A stretch of 50,318 nucleotides of DNA, from positions 1 through 50,318 of the forward strand of contig DLOU01000055.1 of assembly GCA_002477275.1 (NCBI GenBank). Reading direction: 5' to 3'. The notes below the pieces were generated by a model that ran no database searches, had not been told where the DNA came from, and was given only the letters and a program-made list of their open reading frames with translations. Of this stretch, positions 1 through 9,127 are shown one piece after another (position 1 is the first letter of the stretch; the number at the start of each line of letters is the position of its first letter). The position numbers were made by a program, and so were the translations under genes. Source of the DNA: Caryophanales bacterium UBA7476 (GTDB lineage Bacteria; Bacillota_I; Bacilli_A; RF39; UBA660).

Positions 1-1
1 A

Positions 2-3000
2 AAGACAGATGCATATTATGGTAGTATTTCTTCAATTCCTGATAATACATTTATAAATAAAGATACTGAAGTAGTAGATGAAGAGACTACATTACAAACT
101 GCTTATCTTGTTGAACAAAAGGAGATTATAAAGAATACTGCTACTGAAGAAAAATTTAAAAATATTCAAACAGCAATCGATGAAGCTGCCTCTGGTGAAA
201 CATTACAGTTAATAGATGAGGCATCTGTATATTATGATATTACTGTACCTGACAAGAAAGTTATTATTGATATGGCAGGATTTAATTTTTCAACAAGTAA
301 AACAATTAATAATAATGGGGATTTAACTATTACTAATAGTAATACCGAAAAAGATTCTACTATTTCAAATCAAGCTAATTTAGATATGATAAAAAATAAT
401 AGCATGCTTAGTGTTGATAATATTAAATTTAGTCATCCAAATGTGTCATATTATATTATTAATAATTCTAATACTGGAGATTTAACAGTAGATAATTCTA
501 ATTTTGAAGGCTTATATGCAATTATGAATTATAAAAATGCAACTATTTCTAATTCTAATATAACTTCTGATTATGGTATTAGAAATGAAGGTGGTGCTGA
601 TCTTAATTTAAATAATACTAATATTACAACTTCAAGATGGGCTTTATATGAAAATAATTCTAAGTTTAGCGTTTCTGGTGGAACATTAAAAAGTACAGGA
701 GATTATACTATTTATGTAAATACTAATTCAAGTTATAATTATGAAAATATAGTTCAAGATAGTGCAGTTATTGAGCGAACTAATGCTTCAAATGAAGTTA
801 TAAATCTTTATAATTATTCTAAGCTTATAGTTAATGATTCTACTATAAATGGAGGAATTATTTCTGTTTATTCTAATTCTAATTTTGAAATGGATAATGT
901 TAGTGCTAATGCAAAAATCAGTAATTCAGGTACTTCTAAGATTAGTAATAGTACTATTGAGTTTGTTAATAATGAATATAATAATACACAAGTGGTTTAT
1001 AATGCTGGAACAATTGATATTAGTAATACAACTATGTCTATGTCATTTAAAAGAGGGAATTCATTAACTGCATTTAGAAATACTTCTATAGCTAATTTAA
1101 ATAATGTTGATATTAAGTTAGGTTATGTTGATGATGTAACTGTTTCTTCAACTGGTTATGGTATTTATAATACAGGAACTTTAAATTATAAAAAAGGAAA
1201 GATTGAAGTAGATAAATATGTTAATTCTTATGGATTATATAATTATTCTTCATCAAGTACTTTAACTAATATTACACTTGCTTTAACAAATGCTACTACA
1301 TCATCATATGGAGTTTATAATCAAGCAGGAACTACAACATTTAAAACTGGTAGTATTTCTGCCTCTTCTACTAAAACATCATATGGAGCTTATATCAATG
1401 GTGGTACATTTGTTCTTGGAACTTATGATGGTTCTGGAATAGCTGCTGCTGATGTTTCTATAACTGATCCTGAAATAAGAGCTGTTGGTACAACAACAGG
1501 AATAGGTGTAAAAAATATTGATGGTTCATTTAATTTCTATGATGGTAGAGTTGTTGGTTCAAATGAAGCTAAACCAGAAGCAGCTACTAGCATCGAACCT
1601 AATTATACTGTTGTAAATTATACTGAAAATGATACTAGTTATCCATATTGTATTCTAGAGTGTTTAACACCAAATGATGGAACTGTAGATTATGATTGGA
1701 GAGTTAATGTTGATGATACAGATGCTGTATATACAAAGACAATAACACTTGATAATTTAGTATGGAGAGATAGTTCTGGAAATGCTTATTCAGAACCAGC
1801 TGAAGGAAGATATGCTGAATATAAAGTAAGTATTTTCCAAAAAGAAATATCAGAAAACTTTATGTATATAGTTGAGGCAACTTTATCTGATGGAACTCCA
1901 ATAACTGTTAGTCAAGATAATGGAGCAGGATTATTTACAATTAGTGATACACTATATGAGAATGATGTAATAACATTTACATCAGGAGCAATAAGTGATT
2001 ATTCTTCTATAAATAAAACTGTTAATTTAAAGGTAACAACAACAACTAATATTCCTGATAGTAATCAATATACATATAAAGGAAAAGAAGAAACCTTTGT
2101 AGCACCTAAGTCTGGAGTATATTTACTTGAGACTTGGGGTGCACAAGGAGGTTGGAATGGTGGATATGGTGGATATTCATCAGGAAAAATATTCCTAAAT
2201 GAAGGTGATGTTCTTTATATTAATGTTGGTGGAGCTGGTCAAGGTAATGGTTCTCATCAAGCACTTACAGGAGGTTATAATGGTGGTGGCGATGCTAAAT
2301 CTGATAATGATGGAAATACAAGACAAGGATCAGGTGGCGGAGCTACACATATAGCTAAAAAATCAGGATTATTAAGTGAATTAGAAACATATAAAGGTAC
2401 TTTATCTACTGATGGAAATTATTATATTTCAGATGAAATCATAATTGTTGCCGGAGGCGGCGGTGGAAAAAGTAATAATTCTGCTTTATGGTCAGGTGTT
2501 TCTGGTGGAAATGGTGGAGGCTATATCGGAGGAGATGGAGCTGAAGTCTATGAATTTTCAACTAAATTTCAAGGATATGGTGGAACACAAACTGCTGGTG
2601 GAGGACATTATGGAACTTCTTCTGGCTTTATAGATGGTTCGTTTGGTCAAGGTGCAAGTGCAATAGTTGCCGGAGGTGGTGGAGGTTTCTTCGGTGGAGG
2701 TTCTGCTGCTTACTCTGGCGGTGGAGGATCTGGATATATTGCTAATTCTTCACTTACAGATAAACATATGGTTTGCTATAACTGTACAACATCTAATAAC
2801 GAAGAAACTCTTACTCTAAGTAATGAATTAGTTTCTGAAGATCCACTTGTTGATAATTCTAAGATGGGCGATGGATATGCAAAAGTCACTTTTGTAGAAT
2901 CTTATGAAAAAGAATATGATTATACTGGCGCAGAACAAACATTTACTGCACCTGCTTCTGGATACTATAAACTTGAAACTTGGGGAGCACAAGGTGGATC

Positions 3001-3799
3001 TTATGATGAAACATATCGTGGTGGATATGGATCTTATTCCACTGGAAAAGTATTCCTAAACAAGGGAGAAGTACTTTATATTAATGTAGGAAGTCAGGGA
3101 GAAAATGCTTGTGCTGGAAAAGTATGTCAAGGTGGATATAATGGTGGCGGAAATGCTGGATATTATGATTCTTCTTCTAATCAAACATATAGTTCTGGAG
3201 GTGGCGGGGCTACACATATAGCTACAAAATCTGGACTTTTATCTTCTCTTGAAAATTCTCAAGATTCTATTTTATTAGTATCTGGAGGAGGAGGAGGAGG
3301 AACTTACCACAATAATTCTTCTACTTTTGGATATATGCATGCTGGTGGAGAAGCCGGTGGAATCGTCGGAGGCGGTTTATGTGGTTCGTCCGACATGGCT
3401 GATGCTGACTCATCTTCTGGATGTGGAGGAACTCAAACCTCAACTGGTCAAGTTTCCAACACTACTTTTGGAACTTTAGGAAGTTTTGGGCAAGGTGGAG
3501 GAAACTCATGTGGAGTTGTTAATGTTAGTTGGTCTAATCCTCAAAGAAAATGTTATGCTGCAGGAGCTGGTGGAGGATTCTACGGAGGTTCTACTGGTAA
3601 TCATGGTACAGCAGGAGGAGGATCTGGTTATATAGGAAACTCTAATCTTACTAATAAATATATGGTTTGCTATAATTGTGATACATCTAATGAGGATTCT
3701 ACTAAGACTATTAGTAGTACAAATGTAAGTGAAACTCCAACCCCTGATTATTCAAAAATAGGTAATGGTTTTGCTAAAATTACTTATATAGAGTCTTAG
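2..3799 (+). CDS. Large surface-type protein, beta-helix repeats plus ALK-like glycine-rich modules (5' end outside window)
   Basis: The reading frame is open from base 2, so the start codon lies upstream; the internal ATG at 272 is not a credible start. By window codon: 1-90 a linker ending in an IQTAIDEAASGETLQLI-type segment, as seen at the start of right-handed beta-helix proteins; about 90-460 Asn/Ser/Thr-rich short repeats (NSN, SNS, NNT) fitting beta-helix coils; about 480-685 beta-rich linker; about 690-965 and 969-1265 two copies of a glycine-rich module with ETWGAQGG, GGGATHIA, AGGGGG and MVCYNC motifs. The module resembles the Gly-rich domain family that includes the ALK/LTK receptor glycine-rich region. 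A secreted or wall-displayed adhesin is inferred; the signal peptide and any anchor would lie outside what is seen. A third module follows out of frame. Confidence 0.75.
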   Translation, partial: KTDAYYGSISSIPDNTFINKDTEVVDEETTLQTAYLVEQKEIIKNTATEEKFKNIQTAIDEAASGETLQLIDEASVYYDITVPDKKVIIDMAGFNFSTSKTINNNGDLTITNSNTEKDSTISNQANLDMIKNNSMLSVDNIKFSHPNVSYYIINNSNTGDLTVDNSNFEGLYAIMNYKNATISNSNITSDYGIRNEGGADLNLNNTNITTSRWALYENNSKFSVSGGTLKSTGDYTIYVNTNSSYNYENIVQDSAVIERTNASNEVINLYNYSKLIVNDSTINGGIISVYSNSNFEMDNVSANAKISNSGTSKISNSTIEFVNNEYNNTQVVYNAGTIDISNTTMSMSFKRGNSLTAFRNTSIANLNNVDIKLGYVDDVTVSSTGYGIYNTGTLNYKKGKIEVDKYVNSYGLYNYSSSSTLTNITLALTNATTSSYGVYNQAGTTTFKTGSISASSTKTSYGAYINGGTFVLGTYDGSGIAAADVSITDPEIRAVGTTTGIGVKNIDGSFNFYDGRVVGSNEAKPEAATSIEPNYTVVNYTENDTSYPYCILECLTPNDGTVDYDWRVNVDDTDAVYTKTITLDNLVWRDSSGNAYSEPAEGRYAEYKVSIFQKEISENFMYIVEATLSDGTPITVSQDNGAGLFTISDTLYENDVITFTSGAISDYSSINKTVNLKVTTTTNIPDSNQYTYKGKEETFVAPKSGVYLLETWGAQGGWNGGYGGYSSGKIFLNEGDVLYINVGGAGQGNGSHQALTGGYNGGGDAKSDNDGNTRQGSGGGATHIAKKSGLLSELETYKGTLSTDGNYYISDEIIIVAGGGGGKSNNSALWSGVSGGNGGGYIGGDGAEVYEFSTKFQGYGGTQTAGGGHYGTSSGFIDGSFGQGASAIVAGGGGGFFGGGSAAYSGGGGSGYIANSSLTDKHMVCYNCTTSNNEETLTLSNELVSEDPLVDNSKMGDGYAKVTFVESYEKEYDYTGAEQTFTAPASGYYKLETWGAQGGSYDETYRGGYGSYSTGKVFLNKGEVLYINVGSQGENACAGKVCQGGYNGGGNAGYYDSSSNQTYSSGGGGATHIATKSGLLSSLENSQDSILLVSGGGGGGTYHNNSSTFGYMHAGGEAGGIVGGGLCGSSDMADADSSSGCGGTQTSTGQVSNTTFGTLGSFGQGGGNSCGVVNVSWSNPQRKCYAAGAGGGFYGGSTGNHGTAGGGSGYIGNSNLTNKYMVCYNCDTSNEDSTKTISSTNVSETPTPDYSKIGNGFAKITYIES

Positions 3800-4350
3800 T
3801 AAATGAATTTGATTATACTGGTGGCGAACAAATTTTTGTTGCTCCTAAAACTGGTAATTATAAGATTGAAACTTGGGGAGCACAAGGTGGCGATGCCAAT
3901 GGTTATGATGGTTTAACAAAAGGTGGTCTTGGTGGATATGCTACTGGTATAGTTTATTTAAATGCATCTGATACTTTAAATATAGTATTTGGAGGAGCAG
4001 GAAATTCTCTTACCGCCTTTGATGAAATAACTGTTGCCGGTAATGGCTATAACGGCGGCGGTGGTCTTGCTAGACAAGATTATGTTCAAAAATGTGGTGC
4101 AAGTGGTGGCGGAGGAGCTACGCATATAGCGAAGGTTACCGGTAAACTTGCCGACATTGGATATACCGAATTTGTAACAAATGGTAAGGGATTGATAGTT
4201 GCCGGTGGAGGTTCTGGATACGTCGGTGACATAAATAGTGGAGAAACTATTGCTGGTAACGCTTCTATGCCTACACATGATGGAAATTCTACTATGATAG
4301 GTAATAGTGGAAATGGTTTTGTTAAGATAACTTATATTGGAACAAACTAA
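3800..4350 (+). pseudogene. Third glycine-rich module, cut off by a one-base frameshift
   Basis: Frame 1 from 3805 to the TAA at 4348-4350 encodes another copy of the module: FDYTGGEQIFVAPKTG, then IETWGAQGG, GGGGATHIA, VAGGGSG and a NGFVKITYIG ending. It lacks a start codon and a ribosome binding site of its own. At the junction the two upstream modules read ESYEKEYDYTG; here the DNA reads TAG TAA ATGAATTT, and adding one T (TAT GTA AAT GAA TTT) restores ESYVNEFDYTG in frame with the main gene. So this is the C-terminal third module lost by a single-base deletion at about 3799, either real or a sequencing error. The minus-strand ORF over it is a shadow. Confidence 0.8.
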
Positions 4351-4387
4351 AAAAGAATCAAGATTTATTTCTTGATTCTTTTTTCAC
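4351..4387 (+). terminator. Rho-independent terminator after the glycine-rich gene
   Basis: AAAGAATCAAG pairs with CTTGATTCTTT around an ATTTATTT loop and is followed by a T run. It directly follows the TAA of the third module, which supports that module being the true end of the gene. Confidence 0.85.
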
Positions 4388-4520
4388 ATATTTTCCCATA
4401 ATTCTTTGATAATTATTCTATAGTTTTTTTATATACTTAATTCATAAGAAAGGAGGAATGCCAATAAGTAAATAGATTATTTGTATTAAAAATGATATAC
4501 TACTATTGGTAGGTGGTATA

Positions 4521-5177
4521 ATGTATAAAATATGTTATGTTGAAGACGAAGAAGACCTTTCAAACTTAGTAAAGGTTTACTTAGAAAAAGCAGGTTATGA
4601 TGTAATTTTATTTAGTAAAGGGCAGGATGCTATTAATTATATTGATCAAAAACCTAACCTTTGGATACTTGATATTATGTTAGATGATGATATTAGTGGT
4701 TATGATTTGATAAAAGAAATTAGAAAAAAAGATAGTAACGTTCCTGTAATATTTACATCTGCTAGAGATCAAGAACTAGATAAAATATTAGGTTTAGAAC
4801 TAGGAAGTGATGACTATATTACTAAGCCTTACTCTAGTAAAGAACTTGTTTTAAGAGTAAACAATATTATTAAGAGGGTATATGGTAATGATGAAGAGAA
4901 ATTATCTTATGAATCCTACGAAGTTATTTTAGATAAGAGAATAGTAAAAAATGATAATAAAGAAATAAAACTCACTACACTTGAATTTGATTTACTCACA
5001 TTACTCATAAAAAATAAAAATAAAGTTTTTTCAAGAGAAGAAATACTTAATAGTGTTTGGGGAGACGATTATTTTGGAACAGATAGAGTTGTTGATGACC
5101 TTGTTCGAAGACTTAGAAAAAAAATGCCTAAACTTAATATAGGATCCGTTTATGGATATGGGTATAGATTGTCATGA
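4521..5177 (+). CDS. OmpR-family response regulator
   Basis: Two-domain cytoplasmic transcription regulator of 218 residues. The receiver domain (1-118) has the acidic pair E8/D9, phospho-acceptor D51 in WILDIMLDDD, the switch residue T79 and K102 in TKPYS. The winged-helix DNA-binding domain (about 127-217) ends GSVYGYGYRLS, typical of OmpR/PhoB. The ATG at 4521 is chosen over the TTG at 4506 because AGGTGG stands four bases before it and the protein then begins at the usual receiver strand MYKICYVEDEE. It overlaps the histidine kinase gene by four bases (ATGA), so the two form one translationally coupled pair. The regulated genes cannot be read from the sequence. Confidence 0.93.
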   Translation: MYKICYVEDEEDLSNLVKVYLEKAGYDVILFSKGQDAINYIDQKPNLWILDIMLDDDISGYDLIKEIRKKDSNVPVIFTSARDQELDKILGLELGSDDYITKPYSSKELVLRVNNIIKRVYGNDEEKLSYESYEVILDKRIVKNDNKEIKLTTLEFDLLTLLIKNKNKVFSREEILNSVWGDDYFGTDRVVDDLVRRLRKKMPKLNIGSVYGYGYRLS

Positions 5178-6445
5178 AAAAACAAAAAAATTCATTAGTA
5201 AAACAATTAATTATTATTATTTTATTAGTATTTTCTATCTCATTTATATTACTTGGAATCGTTCTTCCAAAAACATTAATACCTTTAGCTGAAGATAATA
5301 TATATAGATATTTAAGTGAACCTCTTAAATTTATAAAATCTGATTTTAACAGTGATCTTGAATCAAGTGAAGTTGCTTACCTATATGTCTTTGATAATCA
5401 AGTAGCTGTTAGTGATAATTTATATGATTTGATTGATACTAAAAATCCCATAGTTCTTATTAAATATTTTAAGAATAATTATGGAAAATTTACCTATAAA
5501 CATAAAACTTACTACTATTATATGATTCAATCAGATGAAAATATGAAAGTTGCACTCACAAATGATAGCTATATATTAAAAACTAAAGGTGATATACTTA
5601 GACAAATACTACCGATAGTCTTAGGTACCATCTTAATTGTAAGTATAGTCTTACTAGTTTGGTCTTATTCTATTATTTATAAGATAGAAAAATTAAAGGC
5701 TAAAGTAGATAATATTGATAACTCGGATTACAATCATAAAATAAGTTTTAAGACAGATGATGAAATAAAGTCTTTAGAACTCGCAATTGAAGATATGCGT
5801 ATTTCTCTTAAAAACCAAGAGGAATATCGAAATACTATGTATCAAAATATATCACATGATTTTAAAACACCTCTTACCGTTATAAAATCATATATAGAAG
5901 CTGTTCAAGATGATGTAGAAGATAAAGATAAAGCATTAAATGTTATTGGGCAGCAAACCGAAAAATTAGAAAACAAAGTACACTCACTTCTTTACTTAAA
6001 TAAGCTTGATTATCTAAAAGATAAGAAAGTAGATATCGTATTAGTTGATCTTAAAAAGTTAATAAATGATGAAGTATCTAAATTTAAATGGAAAAGAAAA
6101 GATATAGAGTTTACAGTTAATGTTGATCCTAAGGCTAAGTTTTATGGAACAGTAGAAAACTGGGAAACTATTTTAGATAATCTTCTTAATAACTTTATGA
6201 GATATGCTGAAAAAAATATAAAAATAAACGCCAAACAAAATAAAATAACTTTATATAATGATGGACCAAATATTGATAATGATTTTCTTGAAGGAATTTT
6301 TACTCCGTTCCGAAAGGGAATCAAAGGAGAATTTGGTTTAGGACTTTCAATTGTACAGAAGACTTTAAAGATGATGGGTTATAATATTACTATAGAAAAT
6401 GAAAAAAAAGGTGTTACTTTTATAATAACAAGAAACCAGAAATAG
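5174..6445 (+). CDS. Sensor histidine kinase, partner of the upstream response regulator
   Basis: Membrane sensor kinase of 423 residues. A first membrane segment at about 11-33 and a second at about 143-168 enclose a roughly 110-residue extracytoplasmic sensor loop. A HAMP-like linker follows, then the H-box NISHDFKTPLTV with phospho-acceptor H228. The C-terminal ATPase domain has the N-box (LDNLLNNFMRYAE), the G1 box YNDGPNI and the G2 box GEFGLGLSIV. It shares an ATGA overlap with the regulator gene, so stoichiometric expression is expected. The loop shows no recognisable ligand domain, so the signal is unknown. Confidence 0.93.
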   Translation: MKKQKNSLVKQLIIIILLVFSISFILLGIVLPKTLIPLAEDNIYRYLSEPLKFIKSDFNSDLESSEVAYLYVFDNQVAVSDNLYDLIDTKNPIVLIKYFKNNYGKFTYKHKTYYYYMIQSDENMKVALTNDSYILKTKGDILRQILPIVLGTILIVSIVLLVWSYSIIYKIEKLKAKVDNIDNSDYNHKISFKTDDEIKSLELAIEDMRISLKNQEEYRNTMYQNISHDFKTPLTVIKSYIEAVQDDVEDKDKALNVIGQQTEKLENKVHSLLYLNKLDYLKDKKVDIVLVDLKKLINDEVSKFKWKRKDIEFTVNVDPKAKFYGTVENWETILDNLLNNFMRYAEKNIKINAKQNKITLYNDGPNIDNDFLEGIFTPFRKGIKGEFGLGLSIVQKTLKMMGYNITIENEKKGVTFIITRNQK

Positions 6446-6460
6446 TTTCTTGTTTTTCTT
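6428..6460 (+). terminator. Terminator overlapping the kinase stop codon
   Basis: ACAAGAAAC (6428-6436) pairs with GTTTCTTGT (6445-6453) over an 8-nt loop and is followed by TTTTCTTTTT. The 5' arm lies inside the last codons of the kinase gene. Confidence 0.75.
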
Positions 6461-6497
6461 TTTATACTTTGATAGAATTAAATTATAGGAGGATTTT

Positions 6498-7880
6498 ATG
6501 GAAATAAATAAAAACATAAATAGAAAAATATTTAGGGAATATGATATAAGAGGGGTTTATCCTACAGATATAGATGAATCTGTTAGTTACACTATTGGTC
6601 TTGCTTTTGGTAGTATGATTCAAAAGATGGGACATGATACATGCTTAATTGGACATGATAATAGATTATCTAGTGATAGTTTATACGAAAATTTAATTAA
6701 TGGGTTAAAGGAAACAGGTACAAATATTGTTTCACTTGGACTTTGTACAACTCCAATGTATTATTATGCTAGTTTAAAACTTAATATTGCTTCTGGTATA
6801 ATGATTACTGCTTCACATAATCCAAAAGATGATAACGGATTTAAGATTTCTTTTGAAACTCTTAATACTTGTGGTAATTCTAAAGGAAAAGAAATTCAAG
6901 ACTTTTATGAATATATTCAAAATGGTGAAATACTTTCTGGAGAAGGTAGTTTATCTGAATATGATATTAAAGATGAATATTTTGAATTATATAAAAATTC
7001 ACTTAATTTTGGTGATAAAAGAATTAAGGCTGTTATTGATTCAGGAAATGGTACTACTAGTATAATTGCTGAAGAATTATATAAATTATTTCCAATTGAT
7101 ATAGTACCAATCTTTACTGATAGTGATGGACATTTCCCAAATCATCATCCAGATCCTGCAGTAGAAGATAATCTTGCGGTTTTAAAAGAAACTGTTCTTA
7201 GAGAAAAAGCTGATGTTGGTGTTGGATTTGATGGTGATGGTGATAGAGTAGGTGTTATTACTGATACTGGTAAATTCTTACCAATGGATCATTATTTAAT
7301 ATTAATGATTAGAGATATCTTTGATAAGGTAGATAAGAAAAGTTTTCTTTATGATGTAAAATGCTCAAGAGCTGTTGAAGATGTTATTAATGAATTAGGT
7401 GGAGAATGTGTTTGTTCTAGAACTGGTAATTCATATACTAGAGCTGGTGTTTATGAAAAAGAACTACCAATAGGAGCAGAACTTTCTGGACATGTTTATT
7501 TCAATGATCGTTTTCCAGGATTTGATTCAGGATTATATGCTGGACTTAGAATTATAGAATTACTTTCTAGAAGTGATAAAAAATTAAGTGAACTTGTTAG
7601 TGATATTCCTAAGTATTTTGCAACTGATGAAATAAAAATTAAAACTCGTGATGAAATTAAATTTGAAGTAATTGATAAGGTTAAAGAATATGTTATTCAA
7701 AAAGGATATAAATACTTAGATATCGATGGAGTTAAAGTTTTATTTGATGATGGATTTGCACTAGTTAGGGCAAGTAATACAGGACCAAACTTAACTATGA
7801 GATTTGAGGCTAAAACTGAAGAAAGATTAAATGAAATTAATGATGAGTTTACTTCGTTAGTTGATAGTTTAAATAAATAA
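6498..7880 (+). CDS. Phosphomannomutase/phosphoglucomutase (alpha-D-phosphohexomutase)
   Basis: Cytoplasmic enzyme of 460 residues that interconverts hexose 1- and 6-phosphates, feeding envelope sugar synthesis. All four signature elements are visible: the opening FREYDIRGVYP, the catalytic serine loop TASHNPKDDNG with S106, the Mg-binding loop FDGDGDRVG, the sugar-binding ELSGHVYF, and the phosphate-binding RASNTGPNLTMRFEA near the C terminus. AGGAGG at 6487-6492 fixes the start. The short ELSGHVYF form and opening fit bifunctional PMM/PGM enzymes better than GlmM or Bacillus PgcA, but substrate preference cannot be settled by reading. It is monocistronic, between terminators. Confidence 0.92.
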   Translation: MEINKNINRKIFREYDIRGVYPTDIDESVSYTIGLAFGSMIQKMGHDTCLIGHDNRLSSDSLYENLINGLKETGTNIVSLGLCTTPMYYYASLKLNIASGIMITASHNPKDDNGFKISFETLNTCGNSKGKEIQDFYEYIQNGEILSGEGSLSEYDIKDEYFELYKNSLNFGDKRIKAVIDSGNGTTSIIAEELYKLFPIDIVPIFTDSDGHFPNHHPDPAVEDNLAVLKETVLREKADVGVGFDGDGDRVGVITDTGKFLPMDHYLILMIRDIFDKVDKKSFLYDVKCSRAVEDVINELGGECVCSRTGNSYTRAGVYEKELPIGAELSGHVYFNDRFPGFDSGLYAGLRIIELLSRSDKKLSELVSDIPKYFATDEIKIKTRDEIKFEVIDKVKEYVIQKGYKYLDIDGVKVLFDDGFALVRASNTGPNLTMRFEAKTEERLNEINDEFTSLVDSLNK

Positions 7881-7910
7881 AAAAGACATATCATTTGATA
7901 TGTTTTTTTA
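7879..7910. terminator. Bidirectional terminator between phosphohexomutase and ldh
   Basis: ACATATC (7886-7892) pairs with GATATGT (7897-7903) over an ATTT loop. There is an A run on the left and a T run on the right, so it serves both convergent genes; it overlaps the ldh stop codon. Confidence 0.8.
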
Positions 7911-8819
7911 GTCCTCAACTTTATTAATTGCTTCTTTAATTACTCTAATTGAGTTTTCTAATTTTACTTCTTCTTCTTTATCTATTTCAATATATACTTT
8001 ATCTTCAATTCCATTTCTACCTATTATTGCAGGCATTCCTACAAATACGTCATTTTTTGCATCATAGTTAGATACTGTTAATACTGTATTTTCATCGCCT
8101 AATATTGCATTAGTTATTCTAGTTAAACTCATTCCAATTCCATAGTAAGTTGCACCTTTTTTTGCAATGATTTCATATGCAGCATTTCTTACATCATCTT
8201 CTATTTTCTTTTGTTCATCTTTTGAAATGAATTTATCTATACTTTGAAGACTTATATTTGATTCTTTCCATAATATAAATTCACTGTCTCCATGTTCTCC
8301 AACTACATAAGCATTAATATCTTTTGGAGAAATACCAACTTTTTCACTGACTAGGAATTTAAGTCTTGCTGTGTCTAAACATGTACCACTTCCAATTATT
8401 CTATTTGCAGGTAATCCTGAGTATTTATATGTTAGATAGGTCATTACATCTAATGGATTAGTAGCAACTAAGAAAATACCATTAAAGCCTGTATCCATAA
8501 CTTTATCTATTATATCTTTAAAAATTTTACTATTTTTGTTAATTAAATCCATTCTAGTTTCACCCGGAGCTTGATTTGCTCCTGCTGCAATTACTATTAT
8601 AGATGCGTTTTTACAATCACTATATGTTCCTGCTTTAATATTAATTTTATTTGGTGCAAAAGCTAAACAGTGATTTAAGTCCATTGCTTCACCAATTATT
8701 CTATCCTGATTCAAATCAATAAGCACTAATTCATGTACAGATGTTTTTTGATTCAGTAAACTATAAGCATAACTCATTCCTACATTTCCACAACCAATTA
8801 TTACTACTTTGTTATTCAT
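7908..8819 (-). CDS. ldh: L-lactate dehydrogenase
   Basis: NAD-dependent enzyme of 303 residues that reduces pyruvate to L-lactate at the end of fermentation. It has the Rossmann motif IIGCGNVG near the N terminus, the active-site loop GANQAPGETRMDL with Q83 (the lactate-specific position; malate dehydrogenases have Arg there) and R89, substrate-binding R152 in LDTAR and catalytic H176 in GEHGDSE. Start M (8819) is chosen because AAAGGA lies at proper distance upstream; the 13 residues of the longer reading (from 8858) look non-native. The upstream region is where the IS110-type element begins, so the native ldh promoter may have been displaced or altered. Confidence 0.93.
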   Translation of the reverse strand: MNNKVVIIGCGNVGMSYAYSLLNQKTSVHELVLIDLNQDRIIGEAMDLNHCLAFAPNKINIKAGTYSDCKNASIIVIAAGANQAPGETRMDLINKNSKIFKDIIDKVMDTGFNGIFLVATNPLDVMTYLTYKYSGLPANRIIGSGTCLDTARLKFLVSEKVGISPKDINAYVVGEHGDSEFILWKESNISLQSIDKFISKDEQKKIEDDVRNAAYEIIAKKGATYYGIGMSLTRITNAILGDENTVLTVSNYDAKNDVFVGMPAIIGRNGIEDKVYIEIDKEEEVKLENSIRVIKEAINKVED

Positions 8820-8899
8820 TTTAAGATTCATTCCTTTCACTTCGTTCAAGGCACACATAGGAATGTAAACCTTGAATTAAATTTATTTTTATTTATAAT

Positions 8900-9115
8900 A
8901 AACAACCTTGAAGGAGTGTGTACTACAAAGCACGGTAGGAGGAGTTTCAGACTTCCTGTAACTCTTGGGATTAAACCAGTATTTTAAGCAGTGCAAATGC
9001 AGTTGTTTCAAGCACACATAAGTAGTCCTTTTGAGGCTGTAGATTATCATTGACTTTAGTTAATTCTTAGTGTTAAATGCATAGACAACTCATTCCTTCA
9101 AAAATATTTTGAAAG
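8900..9115 (+). ncRNA. Candidate bridge RNA in the IS110 left end
   Basis: In IS110-group elements the left noncoding end encodes a bridge RNA whose two loops pair with donor and target DNA. Here a hairpin GAGTT/AACTC (8942-8946 with 8960-8964) displays a 13-nt loop containing CAGACTTCC (8948-8956), the exact reverse complement of GGAAGTCTG in the element's own right end (10431-10439): a donor-guide-like match. Further on, TTCAAGCACACATA (9007-9020) repeats the left flank TTCAAGGCACACATA (8845-8859) with a one-base gap, as a target guide would. The limits and full fold are not determined; this is inference from those two matches and the position. Confidence 0.45.
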
Positions 9116-9127
9116 CATATTTTATTT

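Noticed and set aside
3976..4278. Minus-strand ORF opposite the third glycine-rich module
   Set aside because: It lacks a ribosome binding site and mirrors the glycine-rich codons of the plus strand; the plus-strand module is clearly the coding one.
4451..4476. Tiny leader ORF with AAAGGAGG before ATG (MPISK, stop)
   Set aside because: The ribosome binding site abuts the ATG (about one base), too close for initiation, and the downstream regulator has its own AGGTGG. No attenuator hairpin is seen.
8820..8858. Longer ldh start adding 13 residues
   Set aside because: The extra residues lie across the ribosome binding site region next to the IS junction and do not resemble any dehydrogenase N terminus.
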